The notes beneath the pieces were generated by a model. It had not been told where the DNA came from and did no database searches. It saw nothing but the letters and a program-made list of their open reading frames with translations. From NCBI GenBank assembly GCA_032622095.1, contig CP136063.1, forward strand, positions 266,903,426 to 266,967,425: a stretch of DNA of 64,000 bases, given 5' to 3'. Of this stretch, positions 9,896-21,101 are shown in pieces (position 1 is the stretch's first letter; the number at the start of each line of letters is the position of its first letter). This DNA comes from Siphonodentalium dalli (taxonomy: Eukaryota > Mollusca > Scaphopoda > Gadilida > Siphonodentaliidae). The position numbers and the translations under genes are program-made.

Positions 9896-12800
9896 AATTT
9901 TGTTTACAGTCATTTGAATACGTTTCGTCATTATGCCACAAAATTTTGTAATGCAGATAAATACAAACAGTTTACTTGTGTTAGCTTGCAAACCACTAAT
10001 GCGTGGCAAGTTCGCATGGATAATTGTCATATGATGATACGACAACATGACCCACCACAGTGTAAGCCATAATTGCCCCCACCAATAAAGAGCGTTGAGT
10101 AAAATACCATACATAAAAAGCGTTTTGTGAGCGTTGGAGGAAAACACCACAATAAGCCATGTGTGCGCTCCAGTGATAAAGCACGTTATCATAGAACGAC
10201 ATAACGCACTTCACTGCAGTTGTGCAAACCACAAGTCGCATTGTTCAGTTTCTAATATATCACTTCGATTTGTATCTCTAATTGTGAAAGTTGTAAAAGT
10301 AGCTTTTTTAGGAGTCGGACACATGTTTCCTGTTGAAACCTAACGGTGACAACATACGCAGGAGATTTGTTTTGGTTAATTTGATTGCTTCATTCGTTGT
10401 TCTCGTGTTCTGTTTTATTATTGCATATTTATTCTCGCTCTATTTCATTTCTCATTGTTGATAATGGCCGACAATCGTACCGTCGGCGATGAGCTTAACC
10501 CAGCTGAAGACCTCTGTGTCATATGTGGTTTTGGTTTTGTTAATGATCCACCGGTAAAGGTGGGGGCAAAAGGTATTGTGACTCTCATAAGCTTTTGCAG
10601 ACAACGGGGCGACCTAATTTGAAACAATACCTTACCGCGCGCAGCCAGTTGACGCCTGTCGACAAAGTGCTGGTGCATGCAGGTTGCGGGAGAGATTTTA
10701 CCGACACAAAAAGAAAGACACAAGATCATTTGGTGGTTTCAGAAGCGAAAAGACTACGATCTGATGCAACGCCAATCAATATAGCAGAAGACTGCTTAAT
10801 ATGTGGAGTTCATACAAGCACTGATGTTAGACACCCAGATAGGTCCACACCAATGAGCCAAGTAGAGACCATCCCTTTCAGGGAAAAGCTCTTACAATGC
10901 TGTGCGCATAGACAGGATGCTTTAGCATATGACATGGAGAAGCGCATTCAAGGGCGCATTGACTTGGTAGCAGCATAGGCCGTTTACCACCACGGATATC
11001 TGACTCGATTCTTGCAAGGCAAGGATGTGAGTCAACCCGAGACAGGAAAAGCAGGTCGAAGATCAGATCAGGGTATGAAACATTGGTTCGAAACGATTTG
11101 TAATTGGCTCGAGACAGAAGCTGGTGCTGAATTATACACTGTTAGTGAGTTACATTCCAGAATGGTTGAATTCGCAGGCGAGTCAGAGGTTTATACTATT
11201 AAAAGTTTGAAAGGTAACTTAGAGGAATACTATGCAAAATTCATTTTCTTCGCTGAGGTTAAGGGACGGAAGGATGTCGTTTGTTTTCGAAATATGGCCA
11301 AATTCATTATAAATGAAAAGTGGTACACTGATAAAAAACAAGATTTAGATGAGGAGGCAGACAGGATTGTCTTGACTGGAGCAAGAATAATAAAAGCACA
11401 AATAAGGGAGGCCGATTACAGTCGCGAATCTTATCCACCCAGTGACACTATATCTATTATTAGTCAGGGGCGAAATTGGATCCCGAATCACCTGCAAAGC
11501 CTACTAAAGATTTTAATTCCGTCCGATGTCAAGCAGAATAGCATCGGTCATTCCATTGTACAGGGTGCTCGTCCACGTTCGGTTATAACACCAACGCTGT
11601 TTGGACTGGGTGTAGAAATGGACAATGTGTTTGGTTCCAAATGGCTAGTGAACGAGTTATCCCGGTTGGGATTCTCTGTTACCCACGAAGAAGTTGAGAG
11701 GTACAAGCAATCCGTCATTCAGACCGAAACGCCCAGTCAAATACTAACTGACTATGCACCCGGTGCCTTCGTTCAGTGGGTGGCAGATAATGTCGACCAC
11801 AACATAGCAACTCTAGATGGCAAGGGGACCTTCCATGGAATGGGGGTAGTTGCAATATCTGCACCCATGAATCAATCAGCACTGAACATGAAATCGCGTG
11901 TAATCATGAGACAAAAGCGGTTGAGGGTTGATGAGCTCGTGAAAAACAAAGGAGTGTCCATCTCCCAATATGTTGATGTTATTGGCAAAGGAATTTCCAA
12001 TATCAAACTGAAACCTCTTCTTCATTTGGCCACACCATATACCCTCCCATCTGACCTCAGCACAGATCTGCTGTGGCACTCAGCATGCTTTTTCAGTAAG
12101 AGTGAAAAACCTAGCGCGAACTGGTCAGGTTTCATGCAAAGTGCTTACTCACAGGACGACACTCTGACCGCTGAGAAATCAGATGTTCTGTTCCTTCCCA
12201 TCATCGATCTGAATCCGTCAGATGACGATTGCATTTATTCTACACTCATTTATGTTGAGGAACAGGCACGTAGATTGAACATCCACACGCCATGTATCAC
12301 TTTCGACCAGCCGTTGTGGCTCAAGGCTGTAAATATAATAAGTTCTAAGTCGATGAACATAGTGTGTAGGCTGGGCGGATTTCACACTGTAATGAGCTTC
12401 ATGGGGAGTATCGGTTCGATGATGAAGGGGTCGGGGTTAGAAGAAGCTTTGGAGAAAGTGAACAGTCAGAACACAGTGACCCATATGATATCTGGAAAGG
12501 CAGTGTCGAGGGCATTGCGTGGTTACTACCTAGTTGAGGCTGCGCTTTTCAATAAGTTGATAGCTGAAGTTGTCCCAGTTGAAAAGGACGGCAGTTCTGC
12601 GGACATCGAATCGGTAATGGAACAAGATGACACAGAAGCCTCACACATGCAACAGGGTGATGTACACGTTGTTGGTGAAAACACGATGGGCAAAATGCAC
12701 CAGAGTGAAATGGACAGAATACAAAAACTGCGTGAAGAGATTGAAATTGGTGTTGTTCCTATATCCGCGGCTGCGGACTCAACTGAACTGTTGAAGGTCG

Positions 12801-13289
12801 AGCAATGTATCAATTGTTATAAATCACTGCTTGTCAAAGAATCCCTCACAGCAAAATTGTGGGTGCAGTATATGGATTATGTGCAAACCCTAAAGAACTT
12901 CATCCGTGCTGAGCGAACAGGGGATTGGAATCTGCATATTGTAACATTAGGGAAGATGCTGAACCTCTTCGCAGCCACTAGTCATATAAATTACGCAAAG
13001 ATCTGCAGACTATATCTCCAAATGATGCTAGAATTACCAGTGAAGCATCCTTGGGTACATCAGTGTTTGAGGAACATGGCTTCCATGTAGCCCGTAGAAG
13101 TAGCAGATTCTGGGCGGGGTTATCAACCGATCTTATACACTGAATAATGACGTATTGAATACTGAGGGGTGGGATTGGGAACGACGTGGTGAGGATCTTT
13201 CCCCAGTCATGACTGACCAGAATGCAGCCCCAGACGAATTGCTCAAGTTTGTACGGTGCAAGTGTAAGATGTCATAAATGAAAGTGTCA

Positions 13290-14612
13290 ATGACACTGTA
13301 GCTCAACTTGGAAAGGGAATAATTTAATGTATTACAGTCAATGGAGCGATTAGGAATGTGGAAAGTTGAATGTCTAATACTAGTTTATAGACATGAAGAG
13401 AAAAGTTAAATCCAAGATGGCTGCTGGCGGCCATGTTTTCGGCCGAATGACCCCAAAATGATTGTATCCCATCTACATGTCATTATTAACATTCTTGACA
13501 AATTTTATGATGATCAGACTAAAGGTACAACATGTAGCCTGTGCTAAAGAATTTAGTCATACAAAGAGTAAAATCCAAGATGGCTGCTGGCGACCATGTT
13601 TTCGGCCGAAGGACCCCAAAATGAGTCGTTTCCATCTACATGTCATCATTAACATCCATGACAAATTTTATGACGATCAGACTAAAGGTACGACCTGTAG
13701 CCCATGCTAAAGAATTTAGTCATACAAAGAGTAAAATCCAAGATGGCTGCTGGCGGCCATGTATTTTGGCCAAATGACCCCAAAATGACTCATTCCCATT
13801 TACATTCCAATTTCAACAGCCGTGACAAATTTTATGATGATCAGACTAAAAGTAGGACCTGTAGCCCGTGCTAAAGGATTTAGTCATACAAAGAGTAAAA
13901 TCAAAGATGCCTGCTGGCAGCCATGTTTTTGGGCCAAATGACCCCAAAATGACTCGTTCCCATCTACATTCCAATTTCAATAGCCATGACAAATTTTATG
14001 ATGATCGGACTAAAGGTACGACCTGTAGCCCGTGCTAAAGGATTTAGTCATACAAAGAGTGAAATCAAAGATGCCTGCTGGCGGCCATGTTTTTTGGCCG
14101 AATGATCCCAAAAAGACTCGTTCCCATCTACATGACATTATTAACATTCTTGACAAATTTTATGATGATCAGACTAAAAGTACGACCTGTAGCCCGTGCT
14201 AAAGAATTTAGTCATACAAAGAGTAAAATCCAAGATGGCTGCTGGCGGCCATGTTTTTGGGCCGAATGACCCCAAAATTACTCGTTCCCATCTACATGTC
14301 AATATTAACATCCATGACTAATTTCATGACGATCAGACAAACAGTACGCCCTGTAGCCCGTGCTAATGGATTGAATTTTGAAATGCAAGATGGCCACTGG
14401 CGGCCATGTTTTTTTACCGAATGACCCCAAAATTAATCATTCTGGTCTAAATGTTGATGTCAACAGCTATGACAAATTTCATAATGATCCGACCAAAGGT
14501 ACGACCTGTAGACTGCATTGTTGACGCCTTACGTACACACGTACACACATACACACGGACGACGGACGACAAAGCCATGGCAATAGCTCAAACTTTACAA
14601 AGTAAAGTTGAG
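13290..14612. mobile_element. Tandem-repeat insertion inside the transposon ORF
   Basis: It separates the coding sequence RCKCK from the Cys-rich continuation CTCRKHG. Short inverted ends TAGCTCAACTT (about 13302) and AAGTTGAGCTA (about 14605) bracket seven tandem units. Exact borders and a target duplication could not be fixed. Confidence 0.55.
13411..14520. repeat. 164-bp tandem repeat, seven copies
   Basis: Unit starts lie near 13411, 13574, 13737, 13901, 14065, 14229 and 14384. Each contains CCAAGATGGCTGCTGGCGG, GACCCCAAAATGACTCGTTC and a stretch like AATTTTATGATGATCAGACT. Short ORFs across it are repeat translations. Confidence 0.9.
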
Positions 14613-15052
14613 CTAAAAAACCATGTGACACCAATGTGTGTACATGTCGCAAACATGGTCTGAAATGTGTTATCGCTTGTGGAGATTGTCGTGGAGAGGG
14701 CTGCGTGAATTCAGAAGAGGTTCTGATAGATGACGAGGGTGAGGTCTGAGTATAAATGATATATTTGACACACAAGTGTCGAAATCATGAAGTATTTCTC
14801 ATTCTGGTCATCACTGGCTGATTTCGATCAACAAAATAAACAAAAGAAATAATTGTCATTTTAGCGGCCATTTTGGTTGCCATCTTTTGACTCTGTGACT
14901 GATATTTGGTCAGTGTGACTCCCGTGGAATCCTTTGTCAAACGTGATGACATTTGTACGAGAGCAAACTCATTACCCCTACCTCACAATGGACTAATGCT
15001 GATTGGGGAATATTTATAATCGTTGGCCGCCACATTGGACGCCATCTTGAAT

Positions 15053-15183
15053 CCTGAATTTTCCCCCAAGGCGGATTTTAGCGGATTTTGGATATGTTAT
15101 TCCTGATACTTTTGCGTGCAAAATGAGACCAAAACCAGCTTTATAAAAAAAATTCCAGGTTCAACCTCCCGACGACCACACTA
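15053..15183 (-). repeat. Right terminal inverted repeat of the 5.4-kb transposon
   Basis: Inverted partner of 9765-9895, ending ...GACGACCACACTA. The longest exact match is around ATCCAAAATCCGCTAAAATC. Confidence 0.85.
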
Positions 15184-15192
15184 AAAGGGTTA

Positions 15193-15371
15193 TAAGAGAT
15201 ATATCGATTTGCAATATTACATTTATTCCAATACCAAACTTATTAGCTCCCAACTGGTAGGTCTGCATTATAACGCAACATACACAACGCACCTGTGTGA
15301 ATGGTTTAACGCAGATAACGGATTGTGTCATCACAATGGACCAATGCAATGCAGACTCATCTGAACAATAC
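15193..15371. repeat. Dispersed repeat, right part of the interrupted copy
   Basis: It begins TAAGAGATATATCGATTTGC, aligning to 307 onward, and ends near GACTCATCTGAACAATACTT. That end is an imperfect inverse of the left end (TGTTCAGA...). Confidence 0.6.
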
Positions 15372-15719
15372 TTAAAGGGGCGCTGTATACTAAATCCGAC
15401 CATTTATGAGACCATCTCATTTTATACTCAACAGAATATATACAACAAATGAATGAATTTGAGCCATGGATTAGTGCACAAAACACTGGTATTATCTATA
15501 AACAATGCAAACAACACAGTAATTGTAAGGAAAATGAATTTATGACTCCAGTCATAAATTCTTTTTCATTATAATGTTGTTTGCATAATTCATAGAACAC
15601 ACAGGTGTATTTTGAAATAATCCGTGGCTCAAATTCATTCATTTGTTGCATATATTCTGTTGAGTATAAAAGGAGATGGTCTCATAAATGGTCGGATTTA
15701 GTGTACAGTACCCCTTTAA
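15372..15719. mobile_element. MITE with TTAAAGGGG...GTATACTAAATCCG ends
   Basis: About 60-bp inverted ends (CTGTATACTAAATCCGACCA on the left) and a central foldback TTATGACTCCAGTCATAA. It lies just after the nested cluster. Confidence 0.82.
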
Positions 15720-15760
15720 ACATGACAGAATATTATGGATTTTCCTAAAAAATTATAGCA

Positions 15761-16192
15761 TATGTGACCCGCCATATCAAATCCAGTCGTAAGTCGGGAT
15801 TTTTTTACCCTGTGCCAATGCATTCTCTTATATATGCGAGTCGACCATAGGTCGCCTCGCATATATAAGAGAAGCATTGGCCTAACAATTTTTTACAATT
15901 TTAATAATTTTTTCTTGTATTCTTTAACAATTTTATAATTTCACCAATACAGAGCCCCAGACAAACATGAGCAGACGACACTCTTCTATATGCTTCTATA
16001 TATGTGTGGGGCTCCCTGCAGGGTAATGGATGTTTTTTATTTTATGTCCTAAAAATTGTAAGAAACATTTATTTAAAAAAAATGATGAAAAATTGTTAGG
16101 CCAATGCATTCTCTTATATATGCAAGGCGACCTATTGGCACAGGGTAAAAAAATCCTGACTTACGACTGGATTTGATATGGCGGGTCACATA
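15761..16192. mobile_element. MITE with TATGTGACCCGCCATATC ends and the shared hairpin module
   Basis: Long inverted ends (TGTGACCCGCCATATCAAAT, then CCAGTCGTAAGTC) flanked by TA, a Tc1/mariner-like border. Inside is CCTGTGCCAATGCATTCTC with the GACCATAGGTC hairpin, as in the TTAA-type MITEs. Confidence 0.88.
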
Positions 16193-17850
16193 TCAAAACT
16201 AACAATTACTCTGTGAGTAATATCTCAATCTTCAGCATTATCTGAAAATAAGCTTTCCGCACAAAATGACCAAAATTGCTGGTACAACATTGAAAATAAC
16301 AATAAATCTCTTAACAGTTTCTAAATACCTATCAGGGTGGGTGACGGGTTAACTGTTCCTTGAAGAAAAAAATTATATTATATTTTGAAATAAGCAATAA
16401 GCGTGGAAAAACATCAGTCTGTAAACATACACTCAGAGTCACACTGAGTCTATCGTTGTCTCGTCGAAATGTCATTACCTGGAAGAGTGCAGGCTTCACC
16501 CAAATTACATCACATTGTGTTAAGTTAGACACTTTTATCTTGGAGTTACTAATAGTGAGTTCTGATTGGTGCTACTGACATGGAATCCAGCGGTTTGGGA
16601 AATAGAAATTCTATGACAGGTACTCAGACTCACTATTTATATGTGTGTCTGTAGTTAACTTAGACTGGAAAAATGTAACTCTTATTCAGGTTTAGTCCAA
16701 GTCTTCTCGTACTAAAACCAGCTAAGATATTGGTATGGCGAGATGCTGGATTTTAGTCCGAGTTCGTCCCGTATGGTCTCTTATGACACGACTTATGCCC
16801 AAGGATTGTGGTGGAAATTTGTTGTGTATTTTACTCGATTTACTCGATTTTGTCGGAAAGAGTGACATCTTATGGTCATAATGGTGTATAATAATCTAAC
16901 TTTAATGTTAAATTACACATAGAATATTCCGGTTGATTGCCACAAACATCGCTTTTTTTCTATTTGTTTACATTTTAACTGAAAGCCGAAGTGGTCCGAA
17001 GAACTTCGGCATATTCCAGAGTTTGTTCTGGGTATACTAGTTTCCGTTTCTATATATAGCGCTGGGTTTTCCGAACAAAATGGCGAAAACCGATCGCCCC
17101 AAAGTCAAATTTCCTATGTGCTTTGAGAACAATTCCCGCACTAAAAACTTAATGACATAATGGAGGATCAGAACGGTAGTTTTGTTGACGATTTTCGCAA
17201 GCAACTCGTCAAAATTGAGGCAAATTAGAACTCTTGTGTCTGACTTGCCATGCGTGTGATTTTCATCCATGTGCGTTTTTACTTTTTGTGTTGATAAAAT
17301 AATCGGAGAACCGAATCACACCGTTTCGAAATATAGTTCTTCGGTTTTAGTGGGACTTTTCAAACTTAAGGTTTAAAATTTATACAAATTTTGTTTGATT
17401 TTTTGTGTGCTTAACAAGAGCAGTATATTGCTCAGTTCGCTTAGTATATATCTTAGTTTCGCGGAAGTACACCAAATGTGGGTGAAATGGAACGCCTATT
17501 TATTCTAATGCTCGTTGTGTTTACACTGTTTTAAACTTTGAGAGGGTTGTAATTCCCGTAATTGATTTAATGTATTACATTTATATCTTCAATGTTTACT
17601 TAATCTATTTATTTATTTATTCATTGACACACATAATTACGATTACAATGGAGAATTCATCGTAATTTGCGTGGTTAGTCGAAAATCTACGGAATAATTA
17701 CTTTTTAAAATATGTCAACATTGCGATAAATGTCTCTTTTCACATTAAATTACCGCTTTCAATTCACAACCGATGTGGGTTTCAGATCAAATATCATGTC
17801 TTCTCCCGAAAAAATCTGTTTATTGTCGCAATTGAGATATTTTATTTCAT
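16193..17850. other. Intergenic, nothing recognised
   Basis: AT-rich sequence between the 15761-16192 MITE and the Ngaro element. Open frames are under 80 codons with no motif. No RNA gene or repeat was seen. Confidence 0.6.
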
Positions 17851-18050
17851 ATAATGCACCCAGGGCCGATAAGGTTCGGGGTGATTTATGTGGTTCTTTG
17901 ATCCTGTCATCCGGCAGACATTCCGGTTTTTCGGTACGATCCGTTCCGTATCGGCCGAACTTAAAGTCCGCATTTTACATCCGCCCGGAATGCTGCCTCC
18001 TTCCGGTAACTGAGAAAGCAATTCACTTTTGAATTATACGCATCGCGCTC
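17851..18050 (+). repeat. Ngaro split direct repeat A1
   Basis: 200 bp from ATAATGCACCCAGGG to GCATCGCGCTC, repeated without visible change at 23231-23430. It forms the left end of the element. Confidence 0.95.
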
Positions 18051-18245
18051 GGTTGTGTGTCGTCAAATCCTATCTGTTTCCATCCGTCACCGTGTTTCTT
18101 CGCCAGCCTTCATTTATTCGTCTATCATCTTGTTCCTTGTGCGTTCTGTCTGCGTCCTGTTCCGTCGGCGTTACCTATTTTCGTGGGTAGCGCACGTGTT
18201 TCCCTGTTTGTGTTTGTCGTTCGGTGGCAATCACATATTTCTCTT

Positions 18246-19519
18246 ATGGTTCGTACGGGATCTCGCGGTCGGGCCCGCGACCGTTCATCTCGTAGCAGTC
18301 GCCAGATGCGTCTGCCAGCTCGTCTCGTGCTGGTCCTGCTTCCAGTGACCGTGTTGGGCCTTCTTCTCGGGGTTCGGCCAGTGTGTCATCTGTGGCTGAT
18401 TCACGGGTGCGCGGCCGTGGTCAGCATTCGCGTGGCAGGCCTGCTCGTGGCTCTGGACGGGGACGCCGCGCCTCCCGTGGCCGGGTTTCCCATTCTCGTG
18501 GCCGCGATCCTGTTCGTCAGCCTCGTCGTCAGCCCAGTCGTCAGTCTCGTCGCCAGGCTAGTCGCCGACAGGATGGTTCTCCGCGCCCCAAGTTTCCGCG
18601 CTATGGATCCAGGTCACCATCAGCGTCTCCTTTGTCGACCCGTCGTCGCAGCAGTTCTGATGACAGCTCCACTTCTCTCCGCCGCCGCGAGGATTCCCGT
18701 GTGGCGTCAGTGGTCCACCGACCGAACGCTCCGGCAAGAGACAGAACTGATCCGGGTAATGCCTTATTTAGTTTTCCATCCTCGCTGGTCTCCCCTTGGG
18801 ACGCCCCCTTGCCGATTCCTACGGCGGCAGATGGCTATGGCTCTCATGTTTCCCGATCTATTCGCAACAAAATTTTCCGGGGCGATTTTATCAATTTGGA
18901 TCAGCTGCAGGAACCTGCCGCCTCTATTCATACCGTTGACCCCCATCAGTTGGTTGTCTCTGCTTCCGGGCGAATCCGTGTTGCGCCAAGCGGGCATGCT
19001 GCTCCAATAACGTCTGTTGACTCGTGGACCGATGCTTTTCTCACTTTCATTTCGGTATACCTCGACGTTCACCCTGAATCGTCGGCCCAGCCCCTTTTGC
19101 GTTACCTGCGCACCATTCGTTGGGCGGCTGCTAAATGTGGGGGATCTGCCTGGCAGGTGTACGATACCCAATTTTGATTGAAGTGGGATGGTAATACAGC
19201 TACTCCTTGGGAGACCATCGACCCTAACATTTGGCTGCTGGTCATGACGCCCCAGGTTCGGCAACCTCCGCAGCCGACTCCGCCTCCGGTTCGTGCCTCC
19301 GGGCGTGCGGACAATTTTCCCACGCGTCCGGGCCGTCCCAGTCCCGTCTGTTTTGAATTCAACGCCGGCCGCTGCTCCTGGCCAAACTGTCGTTTTCGAC
19401 ACATCTGCAACATCTGCTCAGAGCCTCATGCCGCAACCGCTGCCCATGGACAAGACTTTCGCCGCTCAGCCCGCGGCGGTCGCCAGCAGCGTCTACCAGC
19501 TCGCCCCTTCCGCCGTTAA
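18246..19519 (+). pseudogene. Ngaro ORF1, gag-like, interrupted
   Basis: Starting at ATG 18246 the frame gives a short Arg/Ser-rich beginning (MVRTGSRGRARDRSS). It must then shift frame at about 18290-18302 to continue into the long RS-rich region. From ATG 18383 the second frame is open to a TGA at 19175-19177 (264 aa), and the same frame continues after the stop to 19519. The part after the stop carries a zinc-finger-like CX7CX4CX3H pattern (CFEFNAGRCSWPNCRFRH), then ICNICSEPH. Such a basic protein with a zinc finger is expected to bind the element RNA. The TGA could have arisen from CGA by a C-to-T change at a CpG (inference). Alternatively, translation starts at 18383 and only the stop is a defect or a recoding site. 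Confidence 0.8.
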
Positions 19520-21101
19520 TCTCAACTATTTGTGTTGGTGGCTTGGGAGGTACCCTCGCCACCAAGTCGCGCGGGAACTCCGGTTCGGTTTTACTCATGG
19601 TTTTCCACTCCATTATACTGGCCCGCGTCTGCCAACTGACGCTCCGAACCTCAAGTCTGCTCGTGACCGTCCCGAGGTCGTCCGGGAAAAGATCCTTAAA
19701 GAAGTTCGCCTTGGTCGCATTGCTGGTCCTTTCTGTGCTCGTCCAATTCCAACGCTCCGCGTGTCGCCGCTTGGACTGGTGCCTAAACATAAACCTGACT
19801 CATTCCGTCTCATCCATCACCTCTCCTATCCGGCAGGCCAGTCGCTCAATGATCATATTCCGCGCGAATTCACTACTGTCACATATACCAGTTTTGACGC
19901 TGCTGTTGCCACCATCCAGTCCCTTGGGGCCGGGACTTTGCTCGCGCGCGGGGATTTGGAGGCTGCTTATCGTAATCTTCGCATCTACCCGGGCGATTTC
20001 GATCAACTTGGTTTTAAACTGGACGACATGTATTATTTCGACAAATGCTTACCTTTCGGCTGCAGCGTGTCGTGCGCAACTTTTGAAAAATTCTCGACAT
20101 TTTTGGAATGGGTTGTTAAGCAGCGGTCCGGCAACCCACACATCTTGCACTACTGCGATGACTTCCTGTTCTGTGGTCCGCCAGCCACGTCCCAGGCCTC
20201 AGACAGTCTTGACATGTTTCATCGCATTTGCTCTGATCTTGGCGTACCTATTGCTCATGAAAAAACGGTCTCGCCCACCTCGAAGCTCTGCTACCTTGGT
20301 CTCGAACTCGATACGTTGGCTAACGCGGTGCGTCTCCCTGCTGAGAAGCTCACAGCCATTCAGTCCAAAATCTCTATGGCTTTGCGCTGCCGTAAAATCT
20401 CGGTCCGTGAACTACAGTCGCTCATTGGCTCATTACAATTTGCGTGCAAGGCGATTCGTCCGGGCCGCCCATTTTGTCGTCGCCTGATTGATGCCCTGCA
20501 GGGATTTTCTAAGCCGCATCACAAAATCCGAATTAATTCTGGCATGCGTGCCGATTTGGCCACATGGTTACAGTTCTTCACGTCATTCAATGGGATCTAC
20601 CTTTTCCCTTCTGCGACCTGGCTCCATGATACCGACATCAATTTCCACACAGACGCTTGTGGTGGTCAGTCCGGCGGCTTTGGCGCTTATTTCAACGGCC
20701 TTTGGGCTTTTGGCAAGTGGCCCCTTCCTTGGCATGCTTTGGGCCTGACCCGCAATATGGGTGTCCTCGAGATGTTCCCAGTCTTAGTGGCCATCAGCGT
20801 CTGGGGGCGTCGCCTCCGGAATCATCGCCTCCATTTACACTGTGATAACATTACCGTGGTCCGCGCCATCAACGACCAAACTTCCAAATGCAAGCCGCTC
20901 ATGGCCCTGTTGCGCCAGCTGGTCCTGCTTCTCCTGTCTCACAACATCTCCTTGCGTGCTTCATGGATCGCGTCTCGTGATAATGCTCTCGCTGACAGCC
21001 TCTCTCGTTTCCAGATGAAACGTTTCCGTCGACTGGCGCCGTCCGCCGCCCGAACGCCAACACCATTTCCCAGGTGCCTGTGGACCTGCGTCGACATGTA
21101 A
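19293..21101 (+). CDS. Ngaro reverse transcriptase-RNase H
   Basis: 602-codon open frame. The conserved part begins around residue 85 (19545), so the first residues overlap the end of ORF1 and the true start is uncertain. RT motifs: SPLGLVPKH, FRLIHHLSYP, the first catalytic Asp in LARGDLEAAYRN, PFGCSVSCATFEKFS, and the catalytic YCDD at about residues 287-290 (HILHYCDDF). RNase H follows with HTDACGG at about 452, a Glu in LEMFPVLVAIS, HCDN, and SRDNALADSLSR near the end. It copies element RNA into DNA. The C-terminus overlaps the recombinase ORF by 28 nt in another frame. Confidence 0.95.
   Translation: MPPGVRTIFPRVRAVPVPSVLNSTPAAAPGQTVVFDTSATSAQSLMPQPLPMDKTFAAQPAAVASSVYQLAPSAVNLNYLCWWLGRYPRHQVARELRFGFTHGFPLHYTGPRLPTDAPNLKSARDRPEVVREKILKEVRLGRIAGPFCARPIPTLRVSPLGLVPKHKPDSFRLIHHLSYPAGQSLNDHIPREFTTVTYTSFDAAVATIQSLGAGTLLARGDLEAAYRNLRIYPGDFDQLGFKLDDMYYFDKCLPFGCSVSCATFEKFSTFLEWVVKQRSGNPHILHYCDDFLFCGPPATSQASDSLDMFHRICSDLGVPIAHEKTVSPTSKLCYLGLELDTLANAVRLPAEKLTAIQSKISMALRCRKISVRELQSLIGSLQFACKAIRPGRPFCRRLIDALQGFSKPHHKIRINSGMRADLATWLQFFTSFNGIYLFPSATWLHDTDINFHTDACGGQSGGFGAYFNGLWAFGKWPLPWHALGLTRNMGVLEMFPVLVAISVWGRRLRNHRLHLHCDNITVVRAINDQTSKCKPLMALLRQLVLLLLSHNISLRASWIASRDNALADSLSRFQMKRFRRLAPSAARTPTPFPRCLWTCVDM

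Larger units (their letters stand above)
10464..14749 (+). pseudogene. Transposon-borne protein with zinc-binding N- and C-termini, decayed
   Basis: One original ORF can be followed through several breaks: ATG at 10464, a frame shift near 10597, an in-frame TAG at 10976-10978, a long open stretch (10979-13090), a frame shift near 13060, more stops, then a repeat insertion (about 13290-14612). The N-terminus has CVICG, VHAGCGRDFT and CLICG Cys pairs. The middle has DNVDHNIATLDGKGTFHGMG, CITFDQPLWLKAV and RLGGFHTVMSFMGSIGSMMK. After the shift come RRSSRFWAGLSTDL and APDELLKFVRCKCK. Beyond the insertion a Cys-rich end (CTCRKHGLKC, ACGDCRGEGC) closes at TGA 14747-14749. I recall related uncharacterised proteins from many invertebrates, with no known function. 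Being inside the inverted repeats, it is the likely transposase (inference). Confidence 0.75.
9765..15183 (+). mobile_element. DNA transposon with terminal inverted repeats and Cys-rich ORF
   Basis: 5.4 kb bounded by imperfect terminal inverted repeats of about 120 bp (left TAGTATAGTCGT..., right, inverted, TAGTGTGGTCGT...). It is flanked by AAA on both sides (9762-9764 and 15184-15186). Removing the element and one AAA restores GGGTAAAGGG, the normal end of the surrounding TTAA-type MITE, which fixes the borders and suggests a 3-bp target duplication. Inside is one degraded ORF (10464-14749) disrupted by a tandem-repeat insertion. The superfamily is not certain; Academ is one possibility because of the short target duplication (untested). 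Confidence 0.85.
9311..15193. mobile_element. TTAA-type MITE (CCCTTTACCCAACA family) split by the 5.4-kb transposon
   Basis: Left part 9311-9764; the last bases GGG plus TTAT lie at 15187-15193. The split proves the order of insertion. Confidence 0.88.

Noticed and set aside
11012-13090. A separate 692-codon gene starting at 11012
   Set aside because: There is no ATG there; the frame simply continues from the TAG at 10976-10978 and is part of one broken ORF beginning at 10464.
18057-19010. 317-codon hydrophobic plus-strand ORF in the Ngaro gag region
   Set aside because: Out-of-frame reading of the RS-rich gag sequence; only its first codons from 18246 look real.
18764-19790. Minus-strand ORFs of 103-212 aa in the Ngaro element
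   Set aside because: Antisense shadows of GC-rich gag and RT sequence without known motifs.
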